A DNA stretch of 64,000 bases from Phytophthora colocasiae (lineage: Eukaryota; Oomycota; Peronosporomycetes; Peronosporales; Peronosporaceae), in contig JAGKQI010000085.1 of NCBI GenBank assembly GCA_018806915.1, forward strand, positions 930,001 through 994,000, given 5' to 3'. Under the pieces are notes generated by a model. It was not told the origin of the DNA and did no database searches. It worked only from the letters and a program-made list of their open reading frames with translations. This document shows, piece by piece, positions 11,881 through 23,220 of the stretch (the stretch's first letter is position 1; every line of letters begins with the position of its first letter). Both the position numbers and the translations under genes were made by a program.

Positions 11881-12875
11881 CAACATAAGGTTTTAAGTGG
11901 GTCTCGTTTGTTGGACCCAGCACCAGAGACCACATAATTGCAAGTCGCATGATAAAGCACATGTTGTAGACAATTCTTTTATTTGTGGTTAGACTCTATA
12001 TAAAAGAAAGAAATAGCTATGGATCTCACTCGCAATTATGTCTTCTCCTGCTCAAGTGTTCTGTGGCCGCGCTGCAGGAGCGCGCTCAGTTACAAGCGCA
12101 ACCTCAATGTCCACCGGACTCGCCGCGTCTGCAAAGAGACTCGCAACCCGAAGTTGCGATAATCGCGGCTAAAAAACGCAAAACAAAAAGCGCAAACCGC
12201 TAGCACCGCAAGAAAGCATGCTGTGTACGCTTTAAAGCGTGAAAAAGTAAAAGTGCACAATTTGCACAGACTTTGCAGCTCGCGTGGTGCGCTCGAGCAA
12301 CTGCGAGCACTCTTTGCACAAGCGGTGTTTCAAGTCATGGGAAAAGTCGCATCAGCAAGGCGTGCATGAAGATTACGGCCCACGCCTCCTTGTCCTTTCT
12401 GCAGGAAACCTTTCAAGTTAACAAAGTAAATACACTTTACGAGGCATTTTAGCGAGAAAATATGCGTTGATTTTATTTCTTATATAACGTATTATTGGAA
12501 AAACTAGATGCTTCACAGGTTTTTACTTCAACTTCAAAAATGCGACTGTGCAAGTAGTTATGGTAACTCTGTTCACTATTCTTACTCTAGATTGACAAGT
12601 CAAAGAAATACGACCTTCGGGCTATGCATTATATCGTCACAGCATTCTGTTTAATGCCACTAACATTATTTGACATGCACTGTAAATCAAGTTTTGGACA
12701 AATCTCACTCAGTTTTGCGCACACTATCTCTTAGCATTACTTGAACAAAGTATTGCATTCTAAAAACCTATCAAATTTCAGTTGGCTTCAACTATGTTTG
12801 TACTTGGGATGTTGCAGCATATGCGAAGATACACTGTGAGGTAAACGAGATTTATTCTTTTAGGTATGAGATGCT

Positions 12876-14839
12876 GTGTGGAATAAACCAGCTTGCAAGA
12901 TACCGAGCAAACTTCACTTTGCAATCAGCAGCCAAGCCACCAACAAACAAGTTTCAACAGTGGAGAACAGATTCATTGAGTACGACTGGTCTTCTGACAG
13001 CTCGCACGCTTTAGAAACTGAGTCCGAAAGTGGAGACAACAGTGAATGGGAGAGCAACCACAATGGGGTTGTGAATTCGCGGTTTATCCATGAGATCAAA
13101 AGTCAGTCGAGTGACCAAGATGTGAACATGTTGTGTCCACTGGTGAGCTTTATCATCAAGATGGCAACGCAGATGTTGACAATGATGGTGAAGGTGATCG
13201 TGGCAGAGAAGATGTTAAAGGTGAAGATGAAAATTATTTGATTGGTAGTTACGCAGACGAAATTGATGATGAAGTTAAAGACAATGACGAAAGCAATCCT
13301 ACAGATCAGCACCCTCGTTTCAACACGGTAATATTCCGAAATGGATATAACTACACTCGTGCTAGAGTGTCGTCAAAGAAGATGACGTTTCGATGCAATG
13401 CGTATCGCCGAACTCAATGTAAAGGTAAAATCGAGTTTCATCTGGATTCAGCAATCTATTTCAACGAAGTTCCGCACACATGCCGCGATCAAGAGCATCC
13501 GGTACTTGCTGTTCGCGATGTTACAAGCCAAATGAAGGTGGCAGACGATGAGCTCGCAATTCTTTATCTTTCAACAACCGCTCAGCAAATTTGGGAAATG
13601 GGGAACGGTGAATATCATCGAGATGACGACAATGATGCTGTTCTAGGACTGACGCGAGACCAGGTCATTCGACGTGTCTACAGAACTAGGAGAGTGCATT
13701 TCGGGGGAAATGTCTGTGGTATGGTGGAAGTCCCTACCCTCTGTTATGTGACTGGATCGGCGCTCATGTTTTTTCAGTTCCAACATGTATACTACCACGA
13801 ACAAAGTCTCCAACGAATAATTGGTTGGGCCCACCCCCGGCTTATGGAGCTTCTCATGTATCCAGGGTCTTCTGTATTTGTGGAAGGAACATTTCGTTCG
13901 GTGCCTCGACCATTCCGACAGTGCATCGTTATGATGGTTGATGATCCTGCTAGCCGCGTATTTGTACCAGTCATGTATGTACTTACAACAGGGATGCATG
14001 GTGAGGGCTACCGCAAAATATTTATTATGATCGCAAACGCCCTACAGGGTCGTCTACGACCTTCTCGTGTGGTTTGCGATTTCGAGCAGGTGTTGATAGA
14101 TGCTGTTGGCATGCAATTTCTTGAGACGCGCATGGTTGGATGCCTTTTTCACATCAAGCAGGCTATTCGGAGACGAATGATCAAGCTTCGGATCTCTGCA
14201 ACTGCTATCAGTATTGCTATGGAGTCGGGTATACTTGATATGTTGACTGTTATCCCACCTGCGCAAGTGGATCCACTCGGAATTGACTATGTGTCTCGTA
14301 AAATTCAACAGGAGTGCGCTGCTAGATCGGTTGAGTACTCGGTGACGAAATGGGATCGATTATGGCATTACTTTCGTCGAACATGGATCGACCGCTACTC
14401 AGTTGACCTGTGGAACGTGCAAGGGATGGATCTCGAGATTGTTTCAAGGACAAACAATCCACTGGAACGATTCAATCGTGAGATGAATGATGCAGCAATT
14501 TCATCTCCTCATCCTAATTTACCCACTTTTGTGACTACTATCGATAGGCTGTCACTTCGGTACGTTCAACTACTGTCGGACATTTCTAATGGACGAGCGA
14601 TGGCTCCTGCAAGATACCAAATTGAGCTGCCAGTGCCTGTTAATCTCGTTCAAGTGCCAATACGACGCCAAAGGCAAGGGTCTTGTCGAGGGCGATCTGG
14701 AATTATCACCAGAACCAGAAATGAGCGAAGTGACCGAGCCAACAGAGTGCGTCGTCGTGCTCAGAGAAGTAATGTGTCAGCTACTCCAGCACGCTCAACT
14801 CGTTCTCAAAGATCACGTGGAGCTAGTCAAGGTTTGTAA
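12876..14839 (+). CDS. MULE transposase (FLYWCH + MULE domain), frame-disrupted at N-terminus
   Basis: The main frame (13133-14839) gives 568 codons but begins without ATG. The upstream frame 12876-13130 supplies a plausible acidic N-terminus, and a frame change near 13115-13135 separates them. Counting from 13133, residues about 60-118 are FLYWCH-like (FRNGYNYTRARV, then FRCNAYRRTQCKGKIEF and HTC). Residues about 238-345 are the MULE transposase domain with CDFEQV (D316) and the CLFH motif (C337, H340), and NNPLERFN supplies a later acidic residue. The first catalytic position, normally DGTF, reads EGTF (E251). The C-terminus is a basic Arg/Ser-rich tail. With the frameshift and the D-to-E change the copy is probably inactive, although it is otherwise long and uninterrupted. 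Confidence 0.85.
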
Positions 14840-14979
14840 GGAAACCTCACCAAAGCACCAATTTCATACTTCGTATCTTACACTTCAACTTCAACTTTAA
14901 CTGATTTAATATACATTTCCTAGCAGCCGTTTGAAGTAACGTATATATTTCAAGTTTATTCTTATTTCGGGTCTGCTTT

Positions 14980-15037
14980 GGGTCTGGTCTCGCTTTGGGT
15001 CTCGTTTTTCGACGATACCCAAAGCGAGACCAGACCC
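14980..15037. repeat. foldback stem-loop inside right MULE end
   Basis: 21-bp perfect arms (14980-15000 and 15017-15037, GGGTCTGGTCTCGC… and complement) surround a 16-base loop. The same arm sequence occurs in the left end, so each TIR is itself an inverted repeat. Confidence 0.88.
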
Positions 15038-15325
15038 GGAGGTGACCCTGAAAAAAATCTTCCAAAAATACATATGGTACAAGAAGTGATCAGCAATAAT
15101 TTCCAAATTTTGGAAGTCTCAGCAATTCGTTCCAAAATCGGTTCCCCCTCATTCTTGATTTCAGATTGCTCAAGCCCAGTTTGCATGGATTTTCGTGCTA
15201 TTTGGTTCCTCCTCGTCAAGGACAAGTGGACAGCGAACCCCCCTCCCCCCAAAAAGGGTCTCGACATTCAGTAAAAACAACAGCGTTTTTGCGAATGTGT
15301 GTTATTGCTGACTGTTACCGTGCGT

Positions 15326-15379
15326 TCTAGCTATGACTACGTAAAACCAGGCTGCAAGCGCAGTAGCAGGACTCGTGGT
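15326..15379 (+). pseudogene. 5' half of a piggyBac-type N-terminal exon, split by a copia insertion
   Basis: After 'gttctag' the frame reads YDYVKPGCKRSSRTRG up to the copia target site. It resumes beyond the element at 22871 as VDYFNGEDELLGYVRPN. The pattern (YVxPG, then a DYFxxEDEL block) matches the N-terminal exon of the piggyBac at 55559-55746 in this window (YTYVAPG, then DYFVDEEEL). I infer a pre-existing piggyBac-type gene that copia interrupted. The sequence 15072-15325 shows no gene. Confidence 0.6.
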
Positions 15380-15584
15380 TGTTATGGGACTCCATTTATT
15401 GGGTAAAATGATAAGGAACAAAAGCCAATAGAAAAGGTCAACCATCTTACTACTTTATAAGGTCACTTACTAAGTGATACTAAAATATACCGAGGGATGT
15501 TGTTCGTGAGGACGCGTGGCATATTGCGCCCGCTTGTATGTCCTCCTCACTCTTAAACCGACGGTCAAATACCTTAGTCTAATA
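15380..15584 (+). repeat. 5' LTR of the copia element
   Basis: 205 bp, begins TGTTATGGGACTCC and ends TCTAATA. It matches 22658-22865 except for about six substitutions and three missing bases (GAGGACGCG against GAGGAAGACGCG). Confidence 0.93.
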
Positions 15585-16453
15585 TTTCAGATACGTATTA
15601 AGACGTAACGCTCATGGTCAAGGCACACACTAGGAGTGGCCAGATCTTAGGGCTGGAGAAGTTCAATGGAGAGGACTACACCATGTGGAGAGACAAGGTG
15701 CTGACTCATATCGAGACGCTGGATGAGACGTACCAGCAAGGGTTGCTGGAAAAGGAACAACCTAGTGCAACGGTTGTCATGATGGACTTCCTGGACACAA
15801 CGCCCGAAAAGCCCATCATTTCGGTGGCCGAGGAAACTCGCAAGAAGAGGCGAAAAAGCAGCGCTGGCGTTACCAACACTGGACAAGAGCCCGCTCAGCA
15901 CTGTTGAATCTATTCAACCAGGCGTTGCCTAATGTGTTCCTCAGTGGCCTACCGGACCAAGTGTCGAAGATGAATCCATGTGACATCTGGAAGGAGCTTG
16001 AGCAGAAGTATGGACTTGGTGACGCAGAGGGGGGTCATTGAGCTACTCCGTCAGTGGGAGCGCCTAACCGCATCCAACTGGAGCAACCTGAGGACCCTAT
16101 TCGCCCAGCTCAAGAAGCTCCGAAATGATATCAACCGGAAGATGAGGGCTCTGGTTAACAAGGACATGGTGACCGAACCCTGGTTGTGCATGCAAGTGCT
16201 GGCTCTACTCCCAAGTGAATTTTGAGGTAGCTCGGTCAGTATGACGCCAGAGTGGTTTACTATCGAAAATGTTGAAACAAGCCTCCGACGTGTCTTCGCT
16301 GAGAGATCCAAGAAGGAAATCTGCATGTTGACGGAGAAACGGCGGCCGATGACCATCAACATCGCCAAGAATGTAACTGGCAAAAAGAGGAAGCAAAGTG
16401 ACGCGCCTTCGTCACAAGAAAGGGAGTGCTTCTACTGCCTTGAGAACGGACAC

Positions 16454-18101
16454 TACACCTTTGCCCGACCAAGATGGTGCGACTCCAGTGCAAATCAGAT
16501 TTTTTAAAAATATGAAAACGAAATGTTTGATTAGGCAAAACTGACATTATGAACGGAATGCAAAGTGGCGAAAACGCAGAGCGAAGTGGAGCCACGGGGG
16601 AAACTCAAGTTCAAGTGCCGTACTCCATGTCTTCCATGCGCTCGGCGGCAGCAACAGCACGCTGGCAATGCAGCGCCATCCTGTTCACGAGGCGCATGTC
16701 CATGCATACGATGCTGCGCTTAGCTGCACGCTCCAGAATGTCCATTCGCGCCGCCGCTATCGTCCCGCGTGGACGCGCCATGACCAGTTCATCCCGAGAC
16801 AAGGCAAGATCAGCCTTGATCTTGGCTTTCAAGACGCTGAAACACCCTTTATTAATGCGCCGCTACAGTTAGTATAATCCCGCAATTGAAAAGCAGCTAA
16901 GAATTAACGTACCTTCGATAGGGTTACACATAGGAGAGTAGGGAGCCAGCCGAAGCAGGACAAGATCATCGCGCTTAGTGATGAGGTCTTCGGTCTGGTT
17001 GTGGGCCGGGGCGTTGTCGAGAACTACGACAACCTTTTTTCCCTCAAAATGCTCGTGAAAGATCGTTGACGACTTGACCTTGTCGTAGATTTCGTCTACA
17101 AATGCAGCATTCACATTCATGCGAATGCTGCCGCGCTGCAGACGATAGTGCACGATCCCCATCTCCGTGGACACGGCGCACTGAATCTGAAGGTTTGTTC
17201 CCCTGGACGGCGGAAGCACAACGGTGGCTCGCTTGCCCTTTTTGGCACGACCTTGGGTACGCTTACAGTACACGTTGAAATTCGTTTCATCGTAGTACAC
17301 GATGAAATCTCCAGCATCCATGTGCTGCTGCAGCTCCTTGGCGAACACCATGCGTTTAGCCTTGTTGACGTCGCTGTTACACGTCATTGGCTCCACGCGA
17401 ACCTATCGCACAAGTTAAGGTGGTTAGGTAGCACAGTAAAATACGTTAGCTCACCTGTTTAGTCGTGTACAGCTTCCCTATCAGCTTGTTGCTGATCGTA
17501 GACGTGCTCAACTCCACGCCGAAGTCAAACCGCACCATGTCTTCCATCGCATTAAGAGTGTAGGTACAGTCTTCATCGAGGTACTGCTCCAGCGCGGCTG
17601 CGATCTCCGGGGTGCACTTGACACAGGATGGCCGAGCTCCACCACGTTGTCGCAGCTCAGCGCGTCCAGCCTCCACAATTCGGCGCGCAGTCGTCGGAGG
17701 GATGTCATTATGAGCAGCGACAAGCATCCAGTCCTCTCCGCCACGGTAGGCGGCTAGAAGACGAGCGCGGGCGGCCTCGGGGTGCGGGGTCCTTGGCATC
17801 TTAACGTAGGTGTGGTTAGGTGCTAGCTTGATAGGCAGATAAATGAGAAGTGAAGTTGGCATGCTGCAGACGGCTGCCAAGGGTTTTCGCGCGCGCTAAG
17901 GCTCGCATTTTACGCAAACAGATCTGGTTCGCCCACCTTGCACTGCGGTTGAGCCACTTTGGCCTCGGGAGATTTCGTTTCGTCAACACATTTCTGAAGT
18001 GGCGAATATTCTAACGTGAAAGTGAAAATCCTATCGTAAATTGTCTGGTTACTTCACCAGATTGCACTGGAGTCGCACCATCTTGGTCGGGCAAAGGTGT
18101 A
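16454..18101 (-). mobile_element. Tc1/mariner transposon nested in copia gag, TA target site
   Basis: The element spans 16456-18099 (1,644 bp), flanked by TA at 16454-16455 and 18100-18101. Its termini are perfect 38-bp inverted repeats (16456-16493 and 18062-18099, starting CACCTTTGCCCGACCAAG). It interrupts the copia zinc-knuckle between the GH and the last Cys, so it inserted after copia. The single gene inside is a three-exon transposase on the minus strand with no visible lesion, so this is the best candidate for a recently active DNA transposon in the window. Confidence 0.93.
16611..17799 (-). CDS. Tc1/mariner (IS630 superfamily) transposase, apparently intact
   Basis: Three exons (17455-17799, 16913-17402, 16611-16846) separated by 52- and 66-bp introns give a continuous 356-residue protein from MPRTPHPEAARARLL to EYGT-stop. 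The N-terminus is a helix-turn-helix region (EDWMLVAAHNDIPPTTARRI). The DDE_3 catalytic triad is visible as YYDETNFN (D153), VVLDNAPAHN (D244) and CNPIEGC (E278), a D-to-E spacing of 34 typical of Tc1/mariner. Splicing intron 2 at 'taataaag' rather than at the later 'tttcag' is needed to keep frame, and it gives the family-like NPIEGCFSVLKAK. An upstream in-frame Met at 17880 exists, but MPRTP is the more usual start. It is expected to cut and paste the surrounding 38-bp TIRs into TA sites. Confidence 0.87.
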
Positions 18102-21100
18102 GAAGAAGGATTGCCCGGTGATGCTTGCGGACCGAGACCCTAATCGCCCTGGAGGTGCGTTGTTCCGGTCGGACATTAACACAGCACTCGGTGCTCGAAA
18201 GAAGAAAAAAGGTCAACGCCGTCAAGAAATCTGTCAAGTCGACTACCGAAAATGTGACGCGCGGTGGCGTGGTTGAGAGAACACCAGCAGAAGCACTGGC
18301 GTTTGACAGCCAACTAGCGAAAGCGATTGAAGATGCTGATGATTTTGAATTCAAAGAAGCTATACCTACGAGTGACGGGAGCGAAAACGAGACTCCGATG
18401 AACCCGATGGACATCGACGATGAGGTACGGAAAAGATACCCTGCGTATCTTTTGAAGTTGAAGCAACTGAGAGTTACTAACAGTCTATGGGTGGTTGATA
18501 CAGGAGCTGGACTCGCTTTAAGCTCGGACCAAAGATGGTTCAGCCACATAGGCCAAGGTCAAGCGCAAACATTTGAGTATGGAAATGGAGGCACATCTTC
18601 TAGTGAGTTACAAGGAACCGTGAAATTTAGTATACTAAAGCCAAGCGGTTACTACAGTAAGATCTCATAAAGAATGTTGCTTTTGATGAAAAGTGCGGTA
18701 GTAATTTACTAAGTGCGTACTACTTAGCAACTCAAGGATACCATCATATTCAAGCAAAGAATGGTGAATTTCTACTCTTCTTAAATAGTAATAACCGATT
18801 TATATTTGCTGCAGTAGCAATCGATGAGGTGTACTATCTTCCAAGCCGACGCTTGAATCTCAATAGGAAAGTACTATCAGTTGACAAAAGGAGCCGGGAA
18901 AATGTTCAGAAAATGCTAATGGAGTGGCACCTGAGACTAGGTCATGTAGGAAAAGGGCGGCTCATTAACATCCTTCCGGGTGGAGTAATCAAAGATACGC
19001 CATGTTTACCACGAAATGAGATGGAAAAAGTCGCCTTCTTTTGTCGCACCTGTGAACTAGCGAAATCACGGAGAATGTCATACAGAAATATGAGAGGAAC
19101 TAAAACATCTGAACCACTGCACACGCTGCATATGGCCTCAATGGTAAAGCTAAAAGTCAATGGATTGTTTAATTTTTTGGGTTATAGACATGCCTTGGCA
19201 GTGGTAGATAATGCTACTGCTTATAAGTGGTACTTTGTGATGAAATCTCTAAAAGAGGTTGGGAAAATTGTTGAGACCCTTATTAAGCAGTTGGAAAAAC
19301 AATTCCCATACAAAGTAATGCGAATAAGGACTGATGGAGACTCTGAATTCGTGAATGAGATTCTTAAAAGTTATTGTGCCAACAAACCAACAGTCTAATG
19401 TGGAATCACAGGAAGAGAACGGATCTGCCGAGAGGGCACACCAGACCATTATGGGGAAGGTTCGATGTGCACTGATTGGATCAGGTATGGCTGCAAAGTG
19501 GTGGCCAGAAGTACTCTTATATATGACTGCAGTGAATAACAGAATTCCAACAGCACGACTTAAAGGTAAAAGCCCTTATGAAGCTCTATTTGCCGACTGG
19601 ACTACCACTAAGAATTTGGGGTAGTACCTGTTCCGCACATATTCCAAAATCAAATCGGTCAGATAAGAAACTCAGTGAAAGTGCTATTGAGTGTAAACTT
19701 CTGGGCCTGTCGGATAGTTATAAAGGGTATCGACTACTTGACATATAAGCAAATCAGTACCTTATAGCTCGAGATGTCAAGTTCGGTATTAATACAACTA
19801 AGGGTTTAATTGCTCAATCATTTCCTTTTGGAAGTATTGAAATAAGTGAGAGGAATTTGGAGAATATTGGCGTGTTAAGAAAGAGGGTGAAACAACAACT
19901 TCAACCTGATCACGCTAAGAAATCGCGGGTAGAAGTTGAGAATACCCCAACCCTCGTTAGTACAGGGACAGTGGGAGCTCAATGTGACGCCGTACCCCGC
20001 ATTCCTCGAAGTCGTACTCCTAACACACGACTACAAGATTTTGTAGTATCAATCAATAGTGTTACTACAAACACCAAAGTTATACCGATTCCACGGTCAC
20101 TCAAAGAGGCAAGAAGAGGCCCACATGCCAAACTGTGGGGGGAAGCAGTTCAAATTGAGTATCAAGCATTGGTAGCAAATGATACATGGGAAAAAGTACC
20201 GCTACCGAACGGAAGAAAAGTATTCGGTGTCATTGGGTTTTCGATGTTAAGTACTTTCCGAACGGGTCAGTTGAGCGATTTAAAGCGAGTTTAGTAGTCC
20301 GAGGTAATACTCAAATATATGGTGTTGATTTCAATGTGATATTTTCGCCAGTTGCACGATATGAGTCTTTACGACTACTACTTGCGATCTCGACTATAAA
20401 AGATCTTCATGTCCACCAAATGGACGTATCAACTGCATTCTTGAATGGAACATTGTATGAAGATATCTATATGCAACAGCCCAGTGGATTTCGGCACGGT
20501 AATACTTCCTCTGTTTGCAAATTAAAAAAAGCCTATATAGCCTTAAACAGGCCCCGAGAATTTGGTATGCCCTGTTGAATAAGTCCTTGTAAGCCTTGGG
20601 TTTTGTCGATGCAAAAAGGAGTACTGTTTGTACCGTCAAAAGTGGGAGGTAAATGGAGTAACGCAGATAGTACTAATCTGCGTCTATGTGGATGATATTA
20701 CTATCGCCGCTAGTGATATGAAATTGCTGGAAAAAGTAAAGGCAGAACTTTCTGCACGATTCACTATGATCTTGGTGATATCCACTACCTGCTAAAGATG
20801 GAAACAAAGCGAGACAGGAAGAATAAGATGTTAAGTACGTCACAACATCAATATATTATGGACTTACTACAAAAGTTTGATATGACTGAATGCAACTCAG
20901 AGCCAACTCCACAAGCGAAGAGTGTAGTACTGGAGAAAGAAGCTACATTAAGTGTTGACCAAATCGCAGCTCAACCATTTGATTACAGAGGCCTGGTTGG
21001 GTCGCTGATGTTTCTTGTGCGGGACACGCCCCGATATAGCAAATACTGTAAGGGAACTAAGCAAATTCCTACATGCTATAACAAAAGCCTTTACAAGGCA

Positions 21101-22657
21101 GCCCAGAGAGTACTAAAGTATCTGAAAGGAACGTCGACGTACGGACTCATATTTGATGGTAATAGTAAAGAAGTGAAATATGAGTTGTACACAGACGCGA
21201 GCTTCGCGAATGCTAATGAGAACAGAAAGTCAGTGACTGGGTATGTGAGTATTATGGCGGATGCATGTATTACTTGGAAGAGTTCAAGACAAGACACAGT
21301 GAGCCTTCATATAGCTCAAGCAGAATTGATGAAGGAGTCAAAGAAACCGAATGGCTGTGGATCTTATTAGAAGAGCTCGGCTTTAAGCAGTCACAACCAG
21401 TAGTATGTTGGTGTGATAACAAAGGTGCCATTAGTATAATACGAGATCCAGCCAATCATACTTCAACAAAGCACATTGATATTAAAGGGCTTTATGCTAG
21501 AGAAGTACATGATAAGGGAAGAATTGAAGTAACATACTGCAACACGAATGATATGGTGGCTGATGCCCTGACTAAGGCACTACCGCAAAGCCAATTTGAA
21601 AAACTTAGGGCTCTGATGGGGGTAAAGGACCTTTCCCCAACCTAATCACTTCAATTTATGTCACTTGAAGTAACGGTTTTGTAACATTCGACTAGCGAGT
21701 TGAAGTTAAAAGATACATTCAAGATATCCCAAAAAGGTCGGCCATCTGCTCGATGTTGAAGTCCAAAGATACTTCTCGACTTGAAGTCAAAGATACTGCT
21801 CAAGTTGAAGCGCTAAGATATGGATTGGTTGTTGAAGTGTACCAAGGAAAAGACTTGTGCGGTTTAAGAAGAACAATAAAGACGTAACGTTGTCATATTG
21901 GTTATCTCAAGGTTACAAAAATAAGCTGAAAGTTATGGACTAGTCACCGACACACCACGATAACGTGATACTAACACTGCAAGTGGTCACGTTGACCGCA
22001 TTTGGGAAGGGAGGGGTCAGACCCCAGCCATGCCTTTACAACCGAGCTCAGGCGCTTCCCAAACTCTGGATGGAACAACCCGAAACCGAAATCCCGAGCG
22101 CTGTAACAGTGATTGTCGATACCCCCCCCCCCCCCCCGAAGGGTTTAAAAGCGGCCAGAGGCGCTATGTCGAACCGAGACTTAAGAAGTAAAACCAAGAG
22201 TGAGAAAAGTTAGCGTCAGAAGCGCCAACTCGGTAAAATACAGGTCAAATACAGTCGGAAGCCATAACGTAAAGAAGAAATTTATTCTGTGGATCACAAA
22301 TTTTGGTTATGGACTATCTCAGCGATTAGGTCAAAATTTGGGTGTCCCAACGTTGGAGATTCAAAGTCAAAAGTTGTGAGCCACCAAATCTATTTTTGCG
22401 AAAAGGCGTTTGTATGGACTATTGAAAGGACGCAGCATGTGAAATGGCATATGTGATAAGATGTGCTGAGTAGCGTACCATAAAATTTTGTATGAGAGAA
22501 ATATCGTATGAACACTCGGAAGTGATTAGAAGTAACTGAATCTTTGGTGAGACATATCATTGAGACCAGGAAAGGATAAGGCATGATAGAAGTTGTGATA
22601 AACTATTATTTGAAACATATGAGTAGGCATAAGCTGTGCTTGAACTTTTAGTGGGAG

Positions 22658-22865
22658 TGTTATGGGACTCCATTTATTGGATAAAATGATAAGGAACAAA
22701 AGGCAATAGAAAAGGTCAACCATCTTACTGCTTTATAAGGTCACTTACTAAGTGATACTAAAATATACCGAGGGATGTTGTTCGTGAGGAAGACGCGTGG
22801 TATATTGCGCCCACTTGTATGTCCTCCTCACTCTTAAACTGACGGTCAAATACCTTAGTCTAATA
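22658..22865 (+). repeat. 3' LTR of the copia element
   Basis: 208 bp, begins TGTTATGGGACTCC and ends CTTAGTCTAATA. It is followed by the second GTGGT target duplication at 22866-22870. Confidence 0.93.
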
Positions 22866-22870
22866 GTGGT

Positions 22871-23150
22871 GTTGATTATTTCAATGGCGAGGACGAGCTA
22901 CTAGGATATGTGCGGCCAAATGCAGACATCTGCGCTCGTCACGGCGTTTCAATCGCTGGTAGGACCCGATCGTTGCTGCAGGTAAGTGCCTCATGATATT
23001 GTATGTATCCACAAAGAACAAGGCTTCCCCGACCTCCACAAAGCCAGAATTTAAGAAGCGCACTAAAACGAGAATTGCAGAAGAAGCAGCGGAAAGGCGG
23101 CGAGAGCTGACAAGGCATGTAGCTCGGTAACCGCTCAGCTTTTGAGCTGA
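22871..23150 (+). pseudogene. 3' half of the copia-interrupted piggyBac-type exon and next exon
   Basis: The frame VDYFNGEDELLGYVRPNADI continues the exon left at 15379 and ends at a GT donor (22982, CTGCAG/gtaagt). A following lysine/arginine-rich segment (KPEFKKRTKTRIAEEAAERR) reads as a second exon. No DDE domain follows, because sequence from about 23180 belongs to another transposon. It resembles the N-terminal part of oomycete piggyBac ORFs. Confidence 0.5.
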
Positions 23151-23220
23151 AAATAGGCACAGTGGTTGTTCTAAACGTGAGTATTGCTGTGCGTATCTTG
23201 CACTCCGCCATTTCTTAGAA

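Larger units (their letters stand above)
11793..15071 (+). mobile_element. MULE DNA transposon with 8-bp TSD
   Basis: The element spans 11801-15063 (3,263 bp). It is flanked by direct repeats AAAAATAC at 11793-11800 and 15064-15071, the 8-9 bp duplication expected for Mutator-like elements. The outer ends are inverted repeats: GGTAGACTTTTTTCCGGGTC on the left, and GGAAGATTTTTTTCAGGGTC on the right read inward. Identity continues through 'gggtctggtctcgctttgggt'. Both ends are self-complementary (see separate entries). The only coding content is a transposase reading frame in the right half; 11885-12870 has no gene. TSD and TIR are seen directly; family is from the encoded transposase. Confidence 0.9.
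15614..21645 (+). pseudogene. decayed copia gag-pol
   Basis: Gag starts at MVKAHTRSGQILGLEKFNGE (15614) and changes frame near 15850 and 16010. A zinc-knuckle start (CFYCLENGH, near 16428) is interrupted by the mariner insertion; its downstream half (KDCP) resumes at about 18105. Protease motif WVVDTGAG lies near 18487. GAG_pre-integrase (HLRLGHVG, then CRTCELAKS) and integrase follow near 18900-19620; RTDGDSEF and EENGSAERAH carry later acidic residues, but the expected first Asp reads HMASM. RT has MDVSTAFLNG and YVDD (near 20684); RNase H has TDASFANANENRKSVTGY and ADALTKALPQ. Breaks occur near 18668, 19395, 19622, 20290, 20576 and 21300. The element cannot make a full polyprotein. Confidence 0.9.
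15380..22865 (+). mobile_element. Ty1/copia LTR retrotransposon with 5-bp TSD
   Basis: The element is 7,486 bp, bounded by LTRs at 15380-15584 and 22658-22865, with target duplication GTGGT at 15375-15379 and 22866-22870. The LTRs differ by about six substitutions and a 3-base indel, roughly 97% identity by eye. A purine-rich GTGGGAG precedes the 3' LTR. Internal order is gag, protease, integrase, RT, RNase H, which is the copia order, all on the plus strand but broken by several frameshifts and stops. A Tc1/mariner element is inserted in gag. A long non-coding stretch (21646-22657) with a 16-17-base C run near 22122 lies before the 3' LTR. Confidence 0.93.
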
